The notes: generated by a model not told the origin, from the letters alone. A stretch of 64,000 nucleotides of DNA from Zunongwangia pacifica (GCF_023499215.1 NZ_JAKHSK010000001.1:124001-188000), one strand, 5' to 3'. Positions 9,806 through 18,275 are shown, counted from the stretch's first letter. A program made the numbers and translations.

Positions 9806-10731
9806 TGTTTATAGACAACAAAGCGAAATATACCAATCTTATCAAAGAAGAGGCAAAGCGGCTGGGCTTTATGTCTTGCGGAATTAGTAAAGCTGAGTTT
9901 TTAGAAGAGGAAGCGCCAAGATTGGAGGAATGGCTTAATAAAAATCGAAATGGTAAGATGTATTATATGGAAAATCATTTTGATAAGCGCCTGGATCCTA
10001 CAAAACTGGTGGATGGTGCTAAAAGCGTGATCTCTTTATTGTTGAATTATTATCCCAGCGAATTTCAGAACCCAGAATCCTATAAAATCAGTAAATACGC
10101 TTATGGAAAAGATTATCACTTTGTGATCAAAGACAAATTGAAATCTTTGCTTCAATTTATCCAAAATGAGATTGGAGAAGTAGACGGCCGAGCTTTTGTA
10201 GATTCGGCACCGGTTTTAGATAAAGCCTGGGCGGCAAAAAGCGGTTTAGGATGGATTGGTAAGAACTCGAATTTACTATCTAAAAAAGCAGGTTCTTTTT
10301 TCTTTATAGCAGAATTAATAGTGGATCTAGATTTAGACTATGACACCCCGGTTACCGATCATTGTGGTACTTGTACTGCTTGTATAGATGCCTGTCCCAC
10401 CAATGCGATTGTAGAGCCCTATAAAGTTGATGGTAGTAAATGTATCTCGTATTTTACGATAGAGCTACAAGACGAATTACCTAACAGTTTTAAAAATACT
10501 TTCGAGGATTGGATGTTTGGCTGTGATATTTGCCAGGATGTATGCCCGTGGAATCGATTTTCGAAATCGCATAGCGAACCACTTTTTAATCCACATCCAG
10601 ATTTGTTGAAGTTCGATAAAAAAGACTGGGAAGAAATTACCAAGGAAACGTTTAATGAAATCTTTCGAAAATCGGCCGTAAAAAGAACCAAATTCGAAGG
10701 TTTAAAGCGTAATATTAAAGCTATTTCATAA
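9805..10731 (+). CDS. queG: Epoxyqueuosine reductase QueG
   Basis: QueG performs the last step of queuosine synthesis in tRNA, reducing epoxyqueuosine with cobalamin and two [4Fe-4S] clusters. The 308-residue protein shows the first cluster in [16 protein letters not shown] and the second in [11 protein letters not shown], plus the conserved [21 protein letters not shown] segment containing the catalytic Asp. The start chosen is ATG 9805, which overlaps the P450 stop by one base; a TTG one codon earlier is less likely. A convergent hairpin terminator follows. A degraded copy of the last 100 codons lies at 15.55-15.78 kb. Confidence 0.95.
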   Translation: MFIDNKAKYTNLIKEEAKRLGFMSCGISKAEFLEEEAPRLEEWLNKNRNGKMYYMENHFDKRLDPTKLVDGAKSVISLLLNYYPSEFQNPESYKISKYAYGKDYHFVIKDKLKSLLQFIQNEIGEVDGRAFVDSAPVLDKAWAAKSGLGWIGKNSNLLSKKAGSFFFIAELIVDLDLDYDTPVTDHCGTCTACIDACPTNAIVEPYKVDGSKCISYFTIELQDELPNSFKNTFEDWMFGCDICQDVCPWNRFSKSHSEPLFNPHPDLLKFDKKDWEEITKETFNEIFRKSAVKRTKFEGLKRNIKAIS

Positions 10732-10736
10732 AAGAT

Positions 10737-10776
10737 AAACAGCACTTTGATCCCTTTTAGGATGAAAGTGCTGTTT
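10737..10776. terminator. Bidirectional terminator between queG and the DUF5777 gene
   Basis: A twelve-pair perfect stem links AAACAGCACTTT (10737-10748) and AAAGTGCTGTTT (10765-10776). The loop can pair further (ATCC with GGAT). A and T ends on both sides suit two convergent operons. Confidence 0.75.
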
Positions 10777-10795
10777 GAGATGGAAGGTCCTATTT

Positions 10796-11674
10796 TTAGT
10801 TTTTATGGCTTACCTGAAAAGCTCTTGAAATATTGAAGCCTAAATGAATATCGCCTTTAAAGAAACTATCGGTAGTTTCAGTAATAAAAGAATTTTCAAC
10901 CATAGTAATGGCATTCGAGAGCATGATCTGGAAAACATGTCCGCCGGTTTCGATGTCTACACTTACCGCAAAAGAATTTTTAGTATCGATAGATTTTAAC
11001 GGGTTTATGGTATAAAAATATTCTGCATTAAACGATACACGCTTGCTTAATTTCATACGGGCGCCTGTTCCTATTGCAAAAATATCATGTGGATCCTGAT
11101 TTTTCTGAACGCTGTTTTTATGAATATAGGTTGGCGTAAGTTGCAGCGAAAATTTATCGCTAAACTTTCTGGCAATTAATAGCTGTGAGGTGTAATAAAG
11201 CCGATCGCTAAAATCGGGTTTTTCATCGGGCGCATAATTCTTTATGGTTTTTCGGATAATGCTTCCAAAAACCGAAATGCTTACCGGGGTAGGCTTTACG
11301 CCGGTAGTTTGTTTTAATAATCGATATTTGGCAAAACCATCTAAGGTTTTTTCAAAAGAACTTCTACCCAAACCTAAGGTTAAATCGTCGGTAAGAGCGT
11401 ATTCTAACGCAAATCTAATGTTAGATTCATCCAGTCCAAATAGCTGGTCTATGCCATCATTAGTACGCCCAAATCGGTGTGAGATTAAGAATTCTAGAAC
11501 TCCTTGTTTTCGATTTTCTATAGAATGGCCATTAATTATTCGGGTGCCTTTAAATGTCGCACTAACCGGTGTGGTTTCTACAGGAGTTTCATCTTCTAGT
11601 ATCGACATCTGGTTTTGAGCAGATGCCGTTACTGAAAAAATTAAGAAAGGAAGAATGTAAAGTATTTTCTTCAT
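10796..11674 (-). CDS. DUF5777-like outer-membrane beta-barrel protein
   Basis: The 292-residue protein starts with a Sec signal peptide (cleavage near residue 19, SASA-Q) and then shows alternating amphipathic strands typical of a small outer-membrane barrel. The segment GVLEFLISHRFGRTNDG near residue 60 is characteristic of DUF5777 proteins of Bacteroidota. The function of the family is not known. It is the last gene of a minus-strand operon and starts 14 bases after the YceI stop. A role as the outer-membrane partner of the periplasmic YceI, OB-fold and cytochrome proteins is inference from position only. Confidence 0.75.
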   Translation of the reverse strand: MKKILYILPFLIFSVTASAQNQMSILEDETPVETTPVSATFKGTRIINGHSIENRKQGVLEFLISHRFGRTNDGIDQLFGLDESNIRFALEYALTDDLTLGLGRSSFEKTLDGFAKYRLLKQTTGVKPTPVSISVFGSIIRKTIKNYAPDEKPDFSDRLYYTSQLLIARKFSDKFSLQLTPTYIHKNSVQKNQDPHDIFAIGTGARMKLSKRVSFNAEYFYTINPLKSIDTKNSFAVSVDIETGGHVFQIMLSNAITMVENSFITETTDSFFKGDIHLGFNISRAFQVSHKN

Positions 11675-11688
11675 GATTATAGGTACGT

Positions 11689-12246
11689 TTAATTATAAGG
11701 CTGATGAATGAACTGAAAAGAAGTTTCAACTTCATCTGAAATATTATTTCGAACCACGTTAGGGATTTTTATATCGTAGTCTTTAATATTGATCATGAAT
11801 TTGCCTTTTAAACTGACTTCTTTTTCGCTTTTATTAAAAATGCTTTCTATGGTTATGGTTTTTTTTACCCCGTGAATTGTTATGTTTCCGGTTATTTTTG
11901 CAAGACTTTCTTCTCCTGAAAGAAGTTCTTTTAAGTTTTTAATAGTGCCTGAGAATTTGGCTTTTGGGTATTTGTCTGATTCTACATAATTTTCATTGAA
12001 ATGTTCTTGCATTAGCGCTTTTTCAAAAACAAAAGATTTCATAAGAACATTAATAGCTATTTCTCCAGATTCTAAATCTACAATACTTAAAACCTGATTG
12101 TTTTCTGCTTTAATATCTTCGACAAACGTGTGGGAGTAAAAGGATACTTTACCATTTTTGGTGAGAAACTTTTGTCCGAAAAATGAAGTACTATTCAGTA
12201 AGCAAAAGAAGAGTAGTAATGTGAATGCTGTTGTTTTATTTTTCAT
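11689..12246 (-). CDS. YceI-like periplasmic lipocalin-fold protein
   Basis: The 185-residue protein has a signal peptide of about 24 residues followed by a YceI domain, with the pattern HFNENYVESDKYPKAKFSG and the later GNITIHGVKKTITI. YceI proteins have a lipocalin-like barrel that binds isoprenoid quinones or other amphiphiles in the periplasm. The start overlaps the end of the OB-fold gene by 11 bases, so the two are coupled. The family is clear; the ligand here is unknown, but a haem c protein in the same operon is consistent with a quinone or redox role. Confidence 0.88.
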   Translation of the reverse strand: MKNKTTAFTLLLFFCLLNSTSFFGQKFLTKNGKVSFYSHTFVEDIKAENNQVLSIVDLESGEIAINVLMKSFVFEKALMQEHFNENYVESDKYPKAKFSGTIKNLKELLSGEESLAKITGNITIHGVKKTITIESIFNKSEKEVSLKGKFMINIKDYDIKIPNVVRNNISDEVETSFQFIHQPYN

Positions 12247-12688
12247 AATTTGAGGGTATAATAGAGGCGTCTATTAGCACTACGTCTAATAAAAAGCCAG
12301 TGCAAATTCCTTTAATTTGAATTTTATCGCCTATTTTTAGTTGAAGGCTTGCTTTATTACTGCTGGGGTTTAAATTACAGGTCACGCTGGTGGAAGCGTC
12401 TGGATATCCAACCGATAATACTCGTACGCCATTAGAAGAATCTATTTTTTGTAAAATTCCTTCTACCGCTATTAGTTGATCTAAATACCGCTTATTGGCT
12501 TGTTCTTCATTTGTGGAGAAATCATCTATCAATTGCTGGGCACTTATAGAAATAGATGGTTTTTCGAGTATTACATTTCTATGTGGTTTGTTAAACATCC
12601 AGATACTTATGGTTGCTGCTAAAAGCAATAAAATGCCTAGGGCAATTGCGATAGAATACCCTATTTTTTTTCTTTTTTTCAGACTCAT
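12236..12688 (-). CDS. Membrane-anchored OB-fold (tRNA_anti-like) protein
   Basis: The 150-residue protein has a basic N-terminus, one transmembrane helix at about residues 10-32 and a periplasmic OB-fold with the pattern KRYLDQLIAVEGILQKID and later KIGDKIQIKGICTGFLLDVVL. This matches the tRNA_anti-like family of small OB proteins in Bacteroidota. Despite the family name it is probably not a nucleic-acid binder here, because the domain faces the periplasm. It starts four bases after the stop of the broken cytochrome gene and overlaps the YceI gene by 11 bases. The function is unknown. Confidence 0.75.
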   Translation of the reverse strand: MSLKKRKKIGYSIAIALGILLLLAATISIWMFNKPHRNVILEKPSISISAQQLIDDFSTNEEQANKRYLDQLIAVEGILQKIDSSNGVRVLSVGYPDASTSVTCNLNPSSNKASLQLKIGDKIQIKGICTGFLLDVVLIDASIIPSNYEK

Positions 12689-12691
12689 GCT

Positions 12692-13061
12692 TTAGTTTAT
12701 TTTAGCACCACTGTCTACCCAGCAGGAAATAGCTTTAATTTGTTGGTCGGTAAGACTTCCGTTTAGCGGCATGGTTCTGTTTTGGGTTACTGCTTTTATA
12801 GCTTTGGCATTGTTTTGTAATACCGTTGAATTTTCAAAATTTAGCGGGTGTACCGTTCCGTTATGGCATTGTATACAAGAGCTGGTAAAAATAGGCTGTA
12901 TCTGTTCTTGAAAAGAGATCCCCGGATTACAATCCGGAGAATCTATAATTGTGGTATCATCATCAATGACGTTGCTTTCACAAGCACTTAGAAAAAAACA
13001 AAACCGATAAGAAACTTAGATAAGCAATTTCTTTACAATCTATTTTGCTAGATAATTTCAT
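12692..13061 (-). pseudogene. Haem c lipoprotein gene with a one-base frameshift in its signal peptide
   Basis: Reading the minus strand from ATG 13061 gives MKLSSKIDCKEIAYLSFLSVLF and then a shift at a run of seven T (plus-strand A-run 12992-12998). Removing one T restores a lipobox (FFLSAC), an acidic linker and a mono-haem cytochrome domain with CIQCH at bases 12863-12877, ending KAISCWVDSGAKIN at 12692. The repaired protein would be about 122 residues. No start codon exists in the downstream frame between the preceding in-frame stop and the lipobox, so the domain cannot be made as drawn. It lies four bases before the OB-fold gene in a tight operon. It may be a true null allele, a phase-variable tract or a sequencing error. 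Confidence 0.8.
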
Positions 13062-13095
13062 GGTAGATTTATTTAATGTGAAATAAAACAGTTAT

Positions 13096-13956
13096 CTATT
13101 CTTCAGGAGCTTCGATGCTGTTATGGTTTACAATAGGCCATATGCCTGGAAGCGGAACACTAACACCTTTATTATCTCCTTTTGCTGAATCTCCCCCGAA
13201 GTAGTATAAAGGCCAGCCTTTATAAGTAAGTTGTTCACGTTTATTGTGTACCGATATGGTGTTGAAATCTGAAAGCTTTAAAATACTAGGGAGGTTTTCT
13301 AGGCTTATAGTAAATATGGGCCAGGCAGCATCGTTAGAGAAATCCTCAGATGTGTAATTGTTGGTGTCTTTTTTGTCTGGAGAAAAAGCATAAAGCGTAT
13401 TTCCTGCATTATCGGTAAGGTATTTTGTGAGTCCCTCTCCTTCTATATATTCATTATCACTGTTAATAATGTAGTTTTTGCCATCTGCTCCTACCAATTG
13501 GGCATTCACAAACATTAGCGAGTAATCTGGTTTTGCTACATACCAAACTTCCCCTATACGATCACCATTTATATCACCAGCTTGGACGTCATTGGCATAA
13601 TAATATAAAGGCCATCCTTTATAAGTAGTTTGTTTTTTGCCGTCGGGACGGGTAATAGTTGCAAAATCATTGGTGTCTAAATCGTCATCGGTTTTTATCG
13701 TTTCTTGATAAAAAACAGGCCATGCAGATAAACAACTCTCGGTGCAAGTAGAATTGTCTTTAGAGTCATTCGAAAAGAAATATAGAGTCCTTCTTGATCC
13801 ATCGGTTAAGATATTTCCGAATTTGCTATTGTTGGTCAAACTAACAGTTGCTGAATTTTCCTGTGGATCTGTAATAGTTTGAGGAGCGTCATCATCGCTA
13901 CTGCAAGATTGGATGAATAAAGCAGCGAAAGTCAAAATAAAAATCAATTTTTTCAT
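13096..13956 (-). CDS. COG4315 repeat lipoprotein (secreted repeat of unknown function)
   Basis: The 286-residue protein has a lipoprotein signal with lipobox IQSC (Cys18), then an Asp/Ser-rich linker and two tandem copies of the COG4315/Lipoprotein_15 unit. The repeated features are LYFFSNDSKD and LYAFSPDKKD early in each copy, and YKGWPLYYYANDVQAGD and YKGWPLYYFGGDSAKGD late in each copy, which are the known YxxxxD-type motifs. Each copy also has a conserved AWPxF. Family members are secreted or lipid-anchored and their function is unresolved. The gene heads the minus-strand cluster with the cytochrome, OB-fold, YceI and DUF5777 genes 34 bases downstream. Confidence 0.85.
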   Translation of the reverse strand: MKKLIFILTFAALFIQSCSSDDDAPQTITDPQENSATVSLTNNSKFGNILTDGSRRTLYFFSNDSKDNSTCTESCLSAWPVFYQETIKTDDDLDTNDFATITRPDGKKQTTYKGWPLYYYANDVQAGDINGDRIGEVWYVAKPDYSLMFVNAQLVGADGKNYIINSDNEYIEGEGLTKYLTDNAGNTLYAFSPDKKDTNNYTSEDFSNDAAWPIFTISLENLPSILKLSDFNTISVHNKREQLTYKGWPLYYFGGDSAKGDNKGVSVPLPGIWPIVNHNSIEAPEE

Positions 13957-14235
13957 TGTTTACAATTTTTTAGTAATGAGCCACAAATAAAATTTAGGAT
14001 TCTGTTTTTTAGACTATTAAAGTTTATGAATAGGAAGAAATAAGCGTTGAAAGGGAATTTTTTGGTCTGAATAAAATGGGATAATTCGTGAGAGTGGAGT
14101 GTTTTTAAAAAAACGGGATTGGTTTTTTTCGATTTTGGAATTTGCTGATTCCTGAAGTTCCAAAAAAAAGCCTCACAATTAGAGTAAAAATTGAGAGGTG
14201 TTTTTGAGGGCAGTTATTTAATAATAACAAGGTTT
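13957..14235. other. Intergenic region upstream of the COG4315 operon
   Basis: These 279 bases hold the presumed promoter of the COG4315 operon at the low-coordinate end and the terminator of the LytTR gene at the high end. No open frame of note or RNA gene was seen. The DNA has several homopolymer tracts of six to eight A or T. Confidence 0.6.
14162..14199 (-). terminator. Terminator of the Cache-LytTR gene
   Basis: On the minus strand a stem with one internal mismatch pairs the bases at 14189-14199 with those at 14170-14180, followed by eight T (A-run at 14162-14169). It lies about 35 bases past the stop. Confidence 0.65.
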
Positions 14236-15369
14236 TTAGTCTATGGGTTCTCCTCTAAGCCATTTTTTAAAAAGGGAAGCTTTATGTTTGCTAATGAGTA
14301 TGTCTACAGGAGATTTGGGGCACATCTCGATTTTTAGTTGATTGTTCCCGTATTTATATATTTTATCAATCGCGTTGATATTCAATATAAATCTTCGGTT
14401 TGCTCTGAAGAAGTGCTGACTACTTAAATCGGAACAGATTTCTTCTAAACTATTGTTGCTGTTAAATACTTTGCCATTGGTGCAGCAAATGTAAGTAACC
14501 GTATTTTCCATATAGATAAAAGCAATTTCTTTAGGATCGATAGAAACAATTTGGTCTTTTATGTAGGTTAGAATTCGTTTTCTACAGCTGGATTTACTGT
14601 CTTCATTCTCTTTCTTTATTTCCTTTTGTTTTTGCTGCTGCAAGACCAAATTTTGATTAAGTTCTGATAAGCTTAAAAGTTTTTTGGATAGACCTTTGTT
14701 CTCTTTCTCAATTTCTTTCTCGTAACTTCCATTAATTAGGCGTACCGTAAAGAGCGATATAATTACAATGAGAATGCCTGAAATACTACAAATTATGGTG
14801 AAGTTTAGCTTTAAATTACCGATTTGTGTTTTTAATTTGTCGAGATTGGCATGAGCAGCAATAATCCAATCGGTATCTTTAATGGGGTATAGATAAATAA
14901 TTTCAGAATAATCATTGTCTAGCACCGTTTGTTCTTTGGTGAGAATGCTGTAAAGCTCATAAATTTTAGGTTCTTTGTCTATGGGCTGAATTAGCGATTT
15001 TTCGGTATAAATTTTTTCTCCAATTTTGTGAGGATTAGGATGACAAACTTCTATGCCAGACCAATCAATCATGCAAATGTAACCAGACTGTGAATTGCTA
15101 CGCTCTATGGTTTTTTGTAGGTTTTGAATTACGATATCATGCTCAATACCATTCTCTAATTGAAATTTTATTAGAGAAGATATTTCCTGAGCTTCTCTTT
15201 TACTTGCCTCAACTTGATTTTTCAAAAAGTTTTCAGAGGTGTATTCGATTAAATAATAAATGCTGAAATAACTCATAACAAAAGTTATGGTCGTTAAGCT
15301 CAAGAAAGTGAAAATGTAGGCTTTGTCTTTCTTCATTAGTGATTTCGAAGTTAGTTTTAAAGGTTTCAA
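14236..15369 (-). CDS. Membrane sensor with Cache-like domain and LytTR DNA-binding output
   Basis: The 377-residue protein has a transmembrane helix at about residues 18-41 and a second at 190-212. They bracket a periplasmic domain of about 150 residues that looks like a Cache sensor (SGYICMIDWSGIEVCHPNPHKIGE). A coiled-coil stretch (about 218-258) leads to a C-terminal LytTR domain (about 265-372) with FRANRRFILNINAIDKIYKYGNNQLKIE. It is therefore a one-component transmembrane transcription regulator with no kinase or receiver domain. It is upstream of, and in the same direction as, the COG4315-cytochrome-YceI cluster, which is its most obvious target, though that is inference. The ligand is unknown. 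Confidence 0.85.
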   Translation of the reverse strand: MKPLKLTSKSLMKKDKAYIFTFLSLTTITFVMSYFSIYYLIEYTSENFLKNQVEASKREAQEISSLIKFQLENGIEHDIVIQNLQKTIERSNSQSGYICMIDWSGIEVCHPNPHKIGEKIYTEKSLIQPIDKEPKIYELYSILTKEQTVLDNDYSEIIYLYPIKDTDWIIAAHANLDKLKTQIGNLKLNFTIICSISGILIVIISLFTVRLINGSYEKEIEKENKGLSKKLLSLSELNQNLVLQQQKQKEIKKENEDSKSSCRKRILTYIKDQIVSIDPKEIAFIYMENTVTYICCTNGKVFNSNNSLEEICSDLSSQHFFRANRRFILNINAIDKIYKYGNNQLKIEMCPKSPVDILISKHKASLFKKWLRGEPID

Positions 15370-15550
15370 ACTTAAAGAAGCAGCATATTAGTATTCTGAT
15401 TCAGAAATATTAATAATAGATGATATTATAAGTTTATTTTATTCCTAAATGCTTAGATAATAAGGATATTTATTATGAGTTTGTTAATATAAAGCGGGTG
15501 ATGCTTTGTTAACTTCAACTAGGGAATAATGGCTGAGATAGCGGGATTTT

Positions 15551-15778
15551 ATGAAACCTCACAAAGTTGATGGCTGTAAATACATCTCATATTTTACTGG
15601 ATTTTCGAAATCGTATAGCGAGCCACTTTTTGATCGGTATTCAGATTTGTTGAAATTCAATAAAAAGGACTGGGAAGAAATTCTCAGGAAACTTTTAATA
15701 AGATCTTCCTAAAATTTGCCGTAAAAAGAACTAAATTCGAAGGTTTAAAGCGTAATGTTGAGTTTTTGGATTCATAAA
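15551..15778 (+). pseudogene. Degenerate duplicate of the queG 3' end
   Basis: These bases align with queG 10419-10735 in two blocks. The first carries KVDGxKxISYFT and the second FSKSxSEPLF...DLLKFxKKDWEEI and then the [11 protein letters not shown] end in another frame. Identity is high, roughly 85 percent by eye. Thirty-two codons of queG (about 10459-10554), including the CDICQDVC cluster ligands, are missing as an in-frame deletion. A later one-base loss shifts the frame and gives a stop. An ATG at 15551 opens a 48-codon frame through the remnant, but its product would have no cluster ligands and is unlikely to be functional. Confidence 0.85.
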
Positions 15779-15898
15779 GTGATCATCTTCAAGTTATGAT
15801 CTTAAAAATCATAGCCTTAAAAATCAAATTTGATTAAAACAGGTTAAAATCTTACCACTATTTTAAAATATTTAGGTAGTTAATGTAATCTACCTTGC

Positions 15899-15906
15899 TA
15901 ACTTTG
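15899..15906 (+). promoter_or_regulatory. Predicted -7 box of maeB
   Basis: TAACTTTG matches the Bacteroidota TAnnTTTG box and ends 21 bases before the maeB ATG. The -33 element is weak. Confidence 0.5.
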
Positions 15907-15927
15907 TAATAGCTAAAACCAATAGTT

Positions 15928-18219
15928 ATGAGCAACAATTCAAGAAAAAGACGGGAAGCTTTGGTGTACCACGCTAAGCCCAAGCCCGGTAAAATCCAGA
16001 TCGTCCCTACCAAAAAATACGCTTCGCAACGTGACCTTTCTTTAGCGTATTCACCTGGGGTGGCAGAGCCATGTTTAGAGATTGAAAAAGATAAAGAAAA
16101 TGCCTATAAATATACTACCAAAGGAAATTTAGTTGCCGTAATTAGTAATGGTACGGCTGTTTTAGGACTAGGTGATATAGGTCCAGAAGCTTCTAAACCT
16201 GTAATGGAAGGAAAAGGATTGCTTTTTAAAATCTTTGCAGATATTGATGTTTTTGATATTGAAGTAGATACTAAAAATGTAGATGCTTTTATCGAAACTG
16301 TAAAAAATATAGCGCCAACTTTTGGAGGGATTAATCTTGAAGATATTAAAGCTCCCGAAGCTTTTGAAATTGAAAGAAGATTAAAAGAAGAACTGGACAT
16401 TCCAGTAATGCACGACGATCAGCACGGTACGGCAATTATTTCTGCAGCAGCACTTTTAAACGCAGTAGAACTTGCTAAAAAGAAAATGAGCAAGATAAAG
16501 ATTGTAGTGAGTGGTGCCGGTGCCGCGGCGGTTTCCTGTACTAAACTATACAAAGCTTTTGGCGCAAAGGCTGAAAATATTGTGATGCTTGATAGTAAAG
16601 GAGTGATACGAAAAGACCGTCCTAATCTATCTGAAGAGAAATTAGAATTTGCAACCGATAGGGATTTAAATACTCTAGAGGATGCTATGAAAGATGCCGA
16701 TGTTTTTATTGGTCTTTCTATCGCAAATATCGTTTCTCCCGATATGCTTAAGAGCATGGCAAAACGGCCAATCGTTTTTGCTATGGCGAATCCAAATCCA
16801 GAGATCGATTACCAACTCGCTATGGATACCCGTAAAGATGTTATTATGGCTACAGGACGTAGCGATCATCCTAACCAGGTGAATAACGTGCTGGGATTCC
16901 CGTTTATCTTCCGTGGCGCTTTAGATGTTAGAGCGACAAAGATCAACGAAGAGATGAAGATGGCAGCGGTTAAGGCTTTAGCTGAACTGGCCAAAGAACC
17001 AGTGCCAGAACAAGTGAATATTGCGTATGGAGAAACCAGACTTAATTTTGGTTCAGAATATATCATCCCCAAGCCATTCGATCCCAGGCTTATTGCTAAA
17101 GTTCCGCCGGCAGTTGCAAAAGCAGCGATGGAAAGTGGTGTTGCCAGAACTGAAATTACCGACTGGCAGAAATACGAAGATGAACTTTTAGAACGAATGG
17201 GCAGTGATAATAAGATCACTCGTTTATTGATGCAGCGCGCTAAAAACAATCCAAAGCGTGTAATTTTTGCTGAAGCAGATCATCTGGATGTATTAAAAGC
17301 AGCACAGATTGTTTACGATGAAGGCATAGGGATTCCTATTCTTCTAGGACGTAGGGAAGTGATTAAAGAATTAATGGCAGAGATCGATTTTGATGCCGAT
17401 GTAGAAATTATCGATCCAAAATCTGATGAAGAACACGATAAACTCAAAAAATACGCTCAAGCTTATTTTGGTTATCGTAGTAGAAAAGGGGTAACCCTTT
17501 ATGACGCGCAGCGATTAATGCGGGAACGTAATTATTTTGCCGCTATGATGGTAAATGAAGGAGATGCCGATGCTTTACTTTCAGGATACTCCCGTGCCTA
17601 CCCAACCGTTGTAAAGCCAATGCTTCAGCTTATCGGTATGGCAAAAGGAGTTTCAAGGGTTGCGGCAGCGAATGTGATGAATACCAATAGAGGACCAATT
17701 TTTATAAGCGATACTTCTATAAATATAGATCCATCAGCTAAAGATTTGGCAAAAATAGCCCAGTTAACTGCCGGTGTGGTCAAACTTTTTGGTTTAGAGC
17801 CGGTAATGGCGATGTTATCTTACGCTAATTTTGGGTCATCTAACCATCCGCAGGCAAGAAAAGTTAAAGATGCTGTTTCTTATCTACATCGTTACCACCC
17901 CGATTTGTTAGTAGATGGTGAATTACAGTCAGATTTTGCTTTAAATAAGGAAATGCTTCAGAATAAATTTCCATTTTCAAAACTGGCAGGAAAAAAGGTA
18001 AATACTTTAATTTATCCAAGCTTAGATTCGGCTAACAGTGCATACAAACTTATAAAAGAGCTTAATGATATCGATTCTATAGGTCCTATTATGATGGGAA
18101 TGAACAAGCCTGTGCATATCCTTCAGTTAGGGGCAAGTGTAGAAGAAATGGTAAATATGGCTGCCGTAGCGGTTGTAGATGCCCAGGAAAAAGAGAAAGC
18201 AAAAAAAGCAAAAAAATAA
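15928..18219 (+). CDS. maeB: NADP-dependent malic enzyme with C-terminal phosphotransacetylase-like domain
   Basis: The 763-residue protein decarboxylates malate to pyruvate with reduction of NADP. The malic enzyme part fills about residues 1-430, with YSPGVAEPC, the HDDQHGTA metal-site motif and the nucleotide-binding VVSGAGAAAVSC. Residues about 430-763 form a phosphotransacetylase-like domain, which in MaeB proteins is usually regulatory (acetyl-CoA sensing) and not catalytic. The length matches the hybrid class. The C-terminus is a Lys/Ala-rich tail. The gene stands alone between a 558-base gap and a terminator and has its own promoter box. Confidence 0.95.
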   Translation: MSNNSRKRREALVYHAKPKPGKIQIVPTKKYASQRDLSLAYSPGVAEPCLEIEKDKENAYKYTTKGNLVAVISNGTAVLGLGDIGPEASKPVMEGKGLLFKIFADIDVFDIEVDTKNVDAFIETVKNIAPTFGGINLEDIKAPEAFEIERRLKEELDIPVMHDDQHGTAIISAAALLNAVELAKKKMSKIKIVVSGAGAAAVSCTKLYKAFGAKAENIVMLDSKGVIRKDRPNLSEEKLEFATDRDLNTLEDAMKDADVFIGLSIANIVSPDMLKSMAKRPIVFAMANPNPEIDYQLAMDTRKDVIMATGRSDHPNQVNNVLGFPFIFRGALDVRATKINEEMKMAAVKALAELAKEPVPEQVNIAYGETRLNFGSEYIIPKPFDPRLIAKVPPAVAKAAMESGVARTEITDWQKYEDELLERMGSDNKITRLLMQRAKNNPKRVIFAEADHLDVLKAAQIVYDEGIGIPILLGRREVIKELMAEIDFDADVEIIDPKSDEEHDKLKKYAQAYFGYRSRKGVTLYDAQRLMRERNYFAAMMVNEGDADALLSGYSRAYPTVVKPMLQLIGMAKGVSRVAAANVMNTNRGPIFISDTSINIDPSAKDLAKIAQLTAGVVKLFGLEPVMAMLSYANFGSSNHPQARKVKDAVSYLHRYHPDLLVDGELQSDFALNKEMLQNKFPFSKLAGKKVNTLIYPSLDSANSAYKLIKELNDIDSIGPIMMGMNKPVHILQLGASVEEMVNMAAVAVVDAQEKEKAKKAKK

Positions 18220-18238
18220 ATTTAACGCTTAACTGCAT

Positions 18239-18275
18239 TTAAGGGGGAGAGCTATTGTTTTTCCCCTTATTTTAT
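18239..18275 (+). terminator. Intrinsic terminator after maeB
   Basis: AAGGGG at 18241-18246 pairs with CCCCTT about 17 bases further on, followed by a T-rich tract. It lies 20 bases past the maeB stop. Confidence 0.6.

Larger units (their letters stand above)
15370..15927. other. Long non-coding stretch with a queG remnant
   Basis: This 558-base gap between the LytTR gene and maeB contains no intact gene. Bases 15551-15778 are a decayed duplicate of the queG 3' end (separate entry). Bases 15370-15550 are A+T-rich and show nothing recognisable. Bases 15779-15927 include a maeB promoter. Confidence 0.7.

Noticed and set aside
15551-15697. A real small gene of 48 codons
   Set aside because: It is an in-frame part of the queG remnant that lacks the cluster ligands. 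No start signal or conserved product is apparent.
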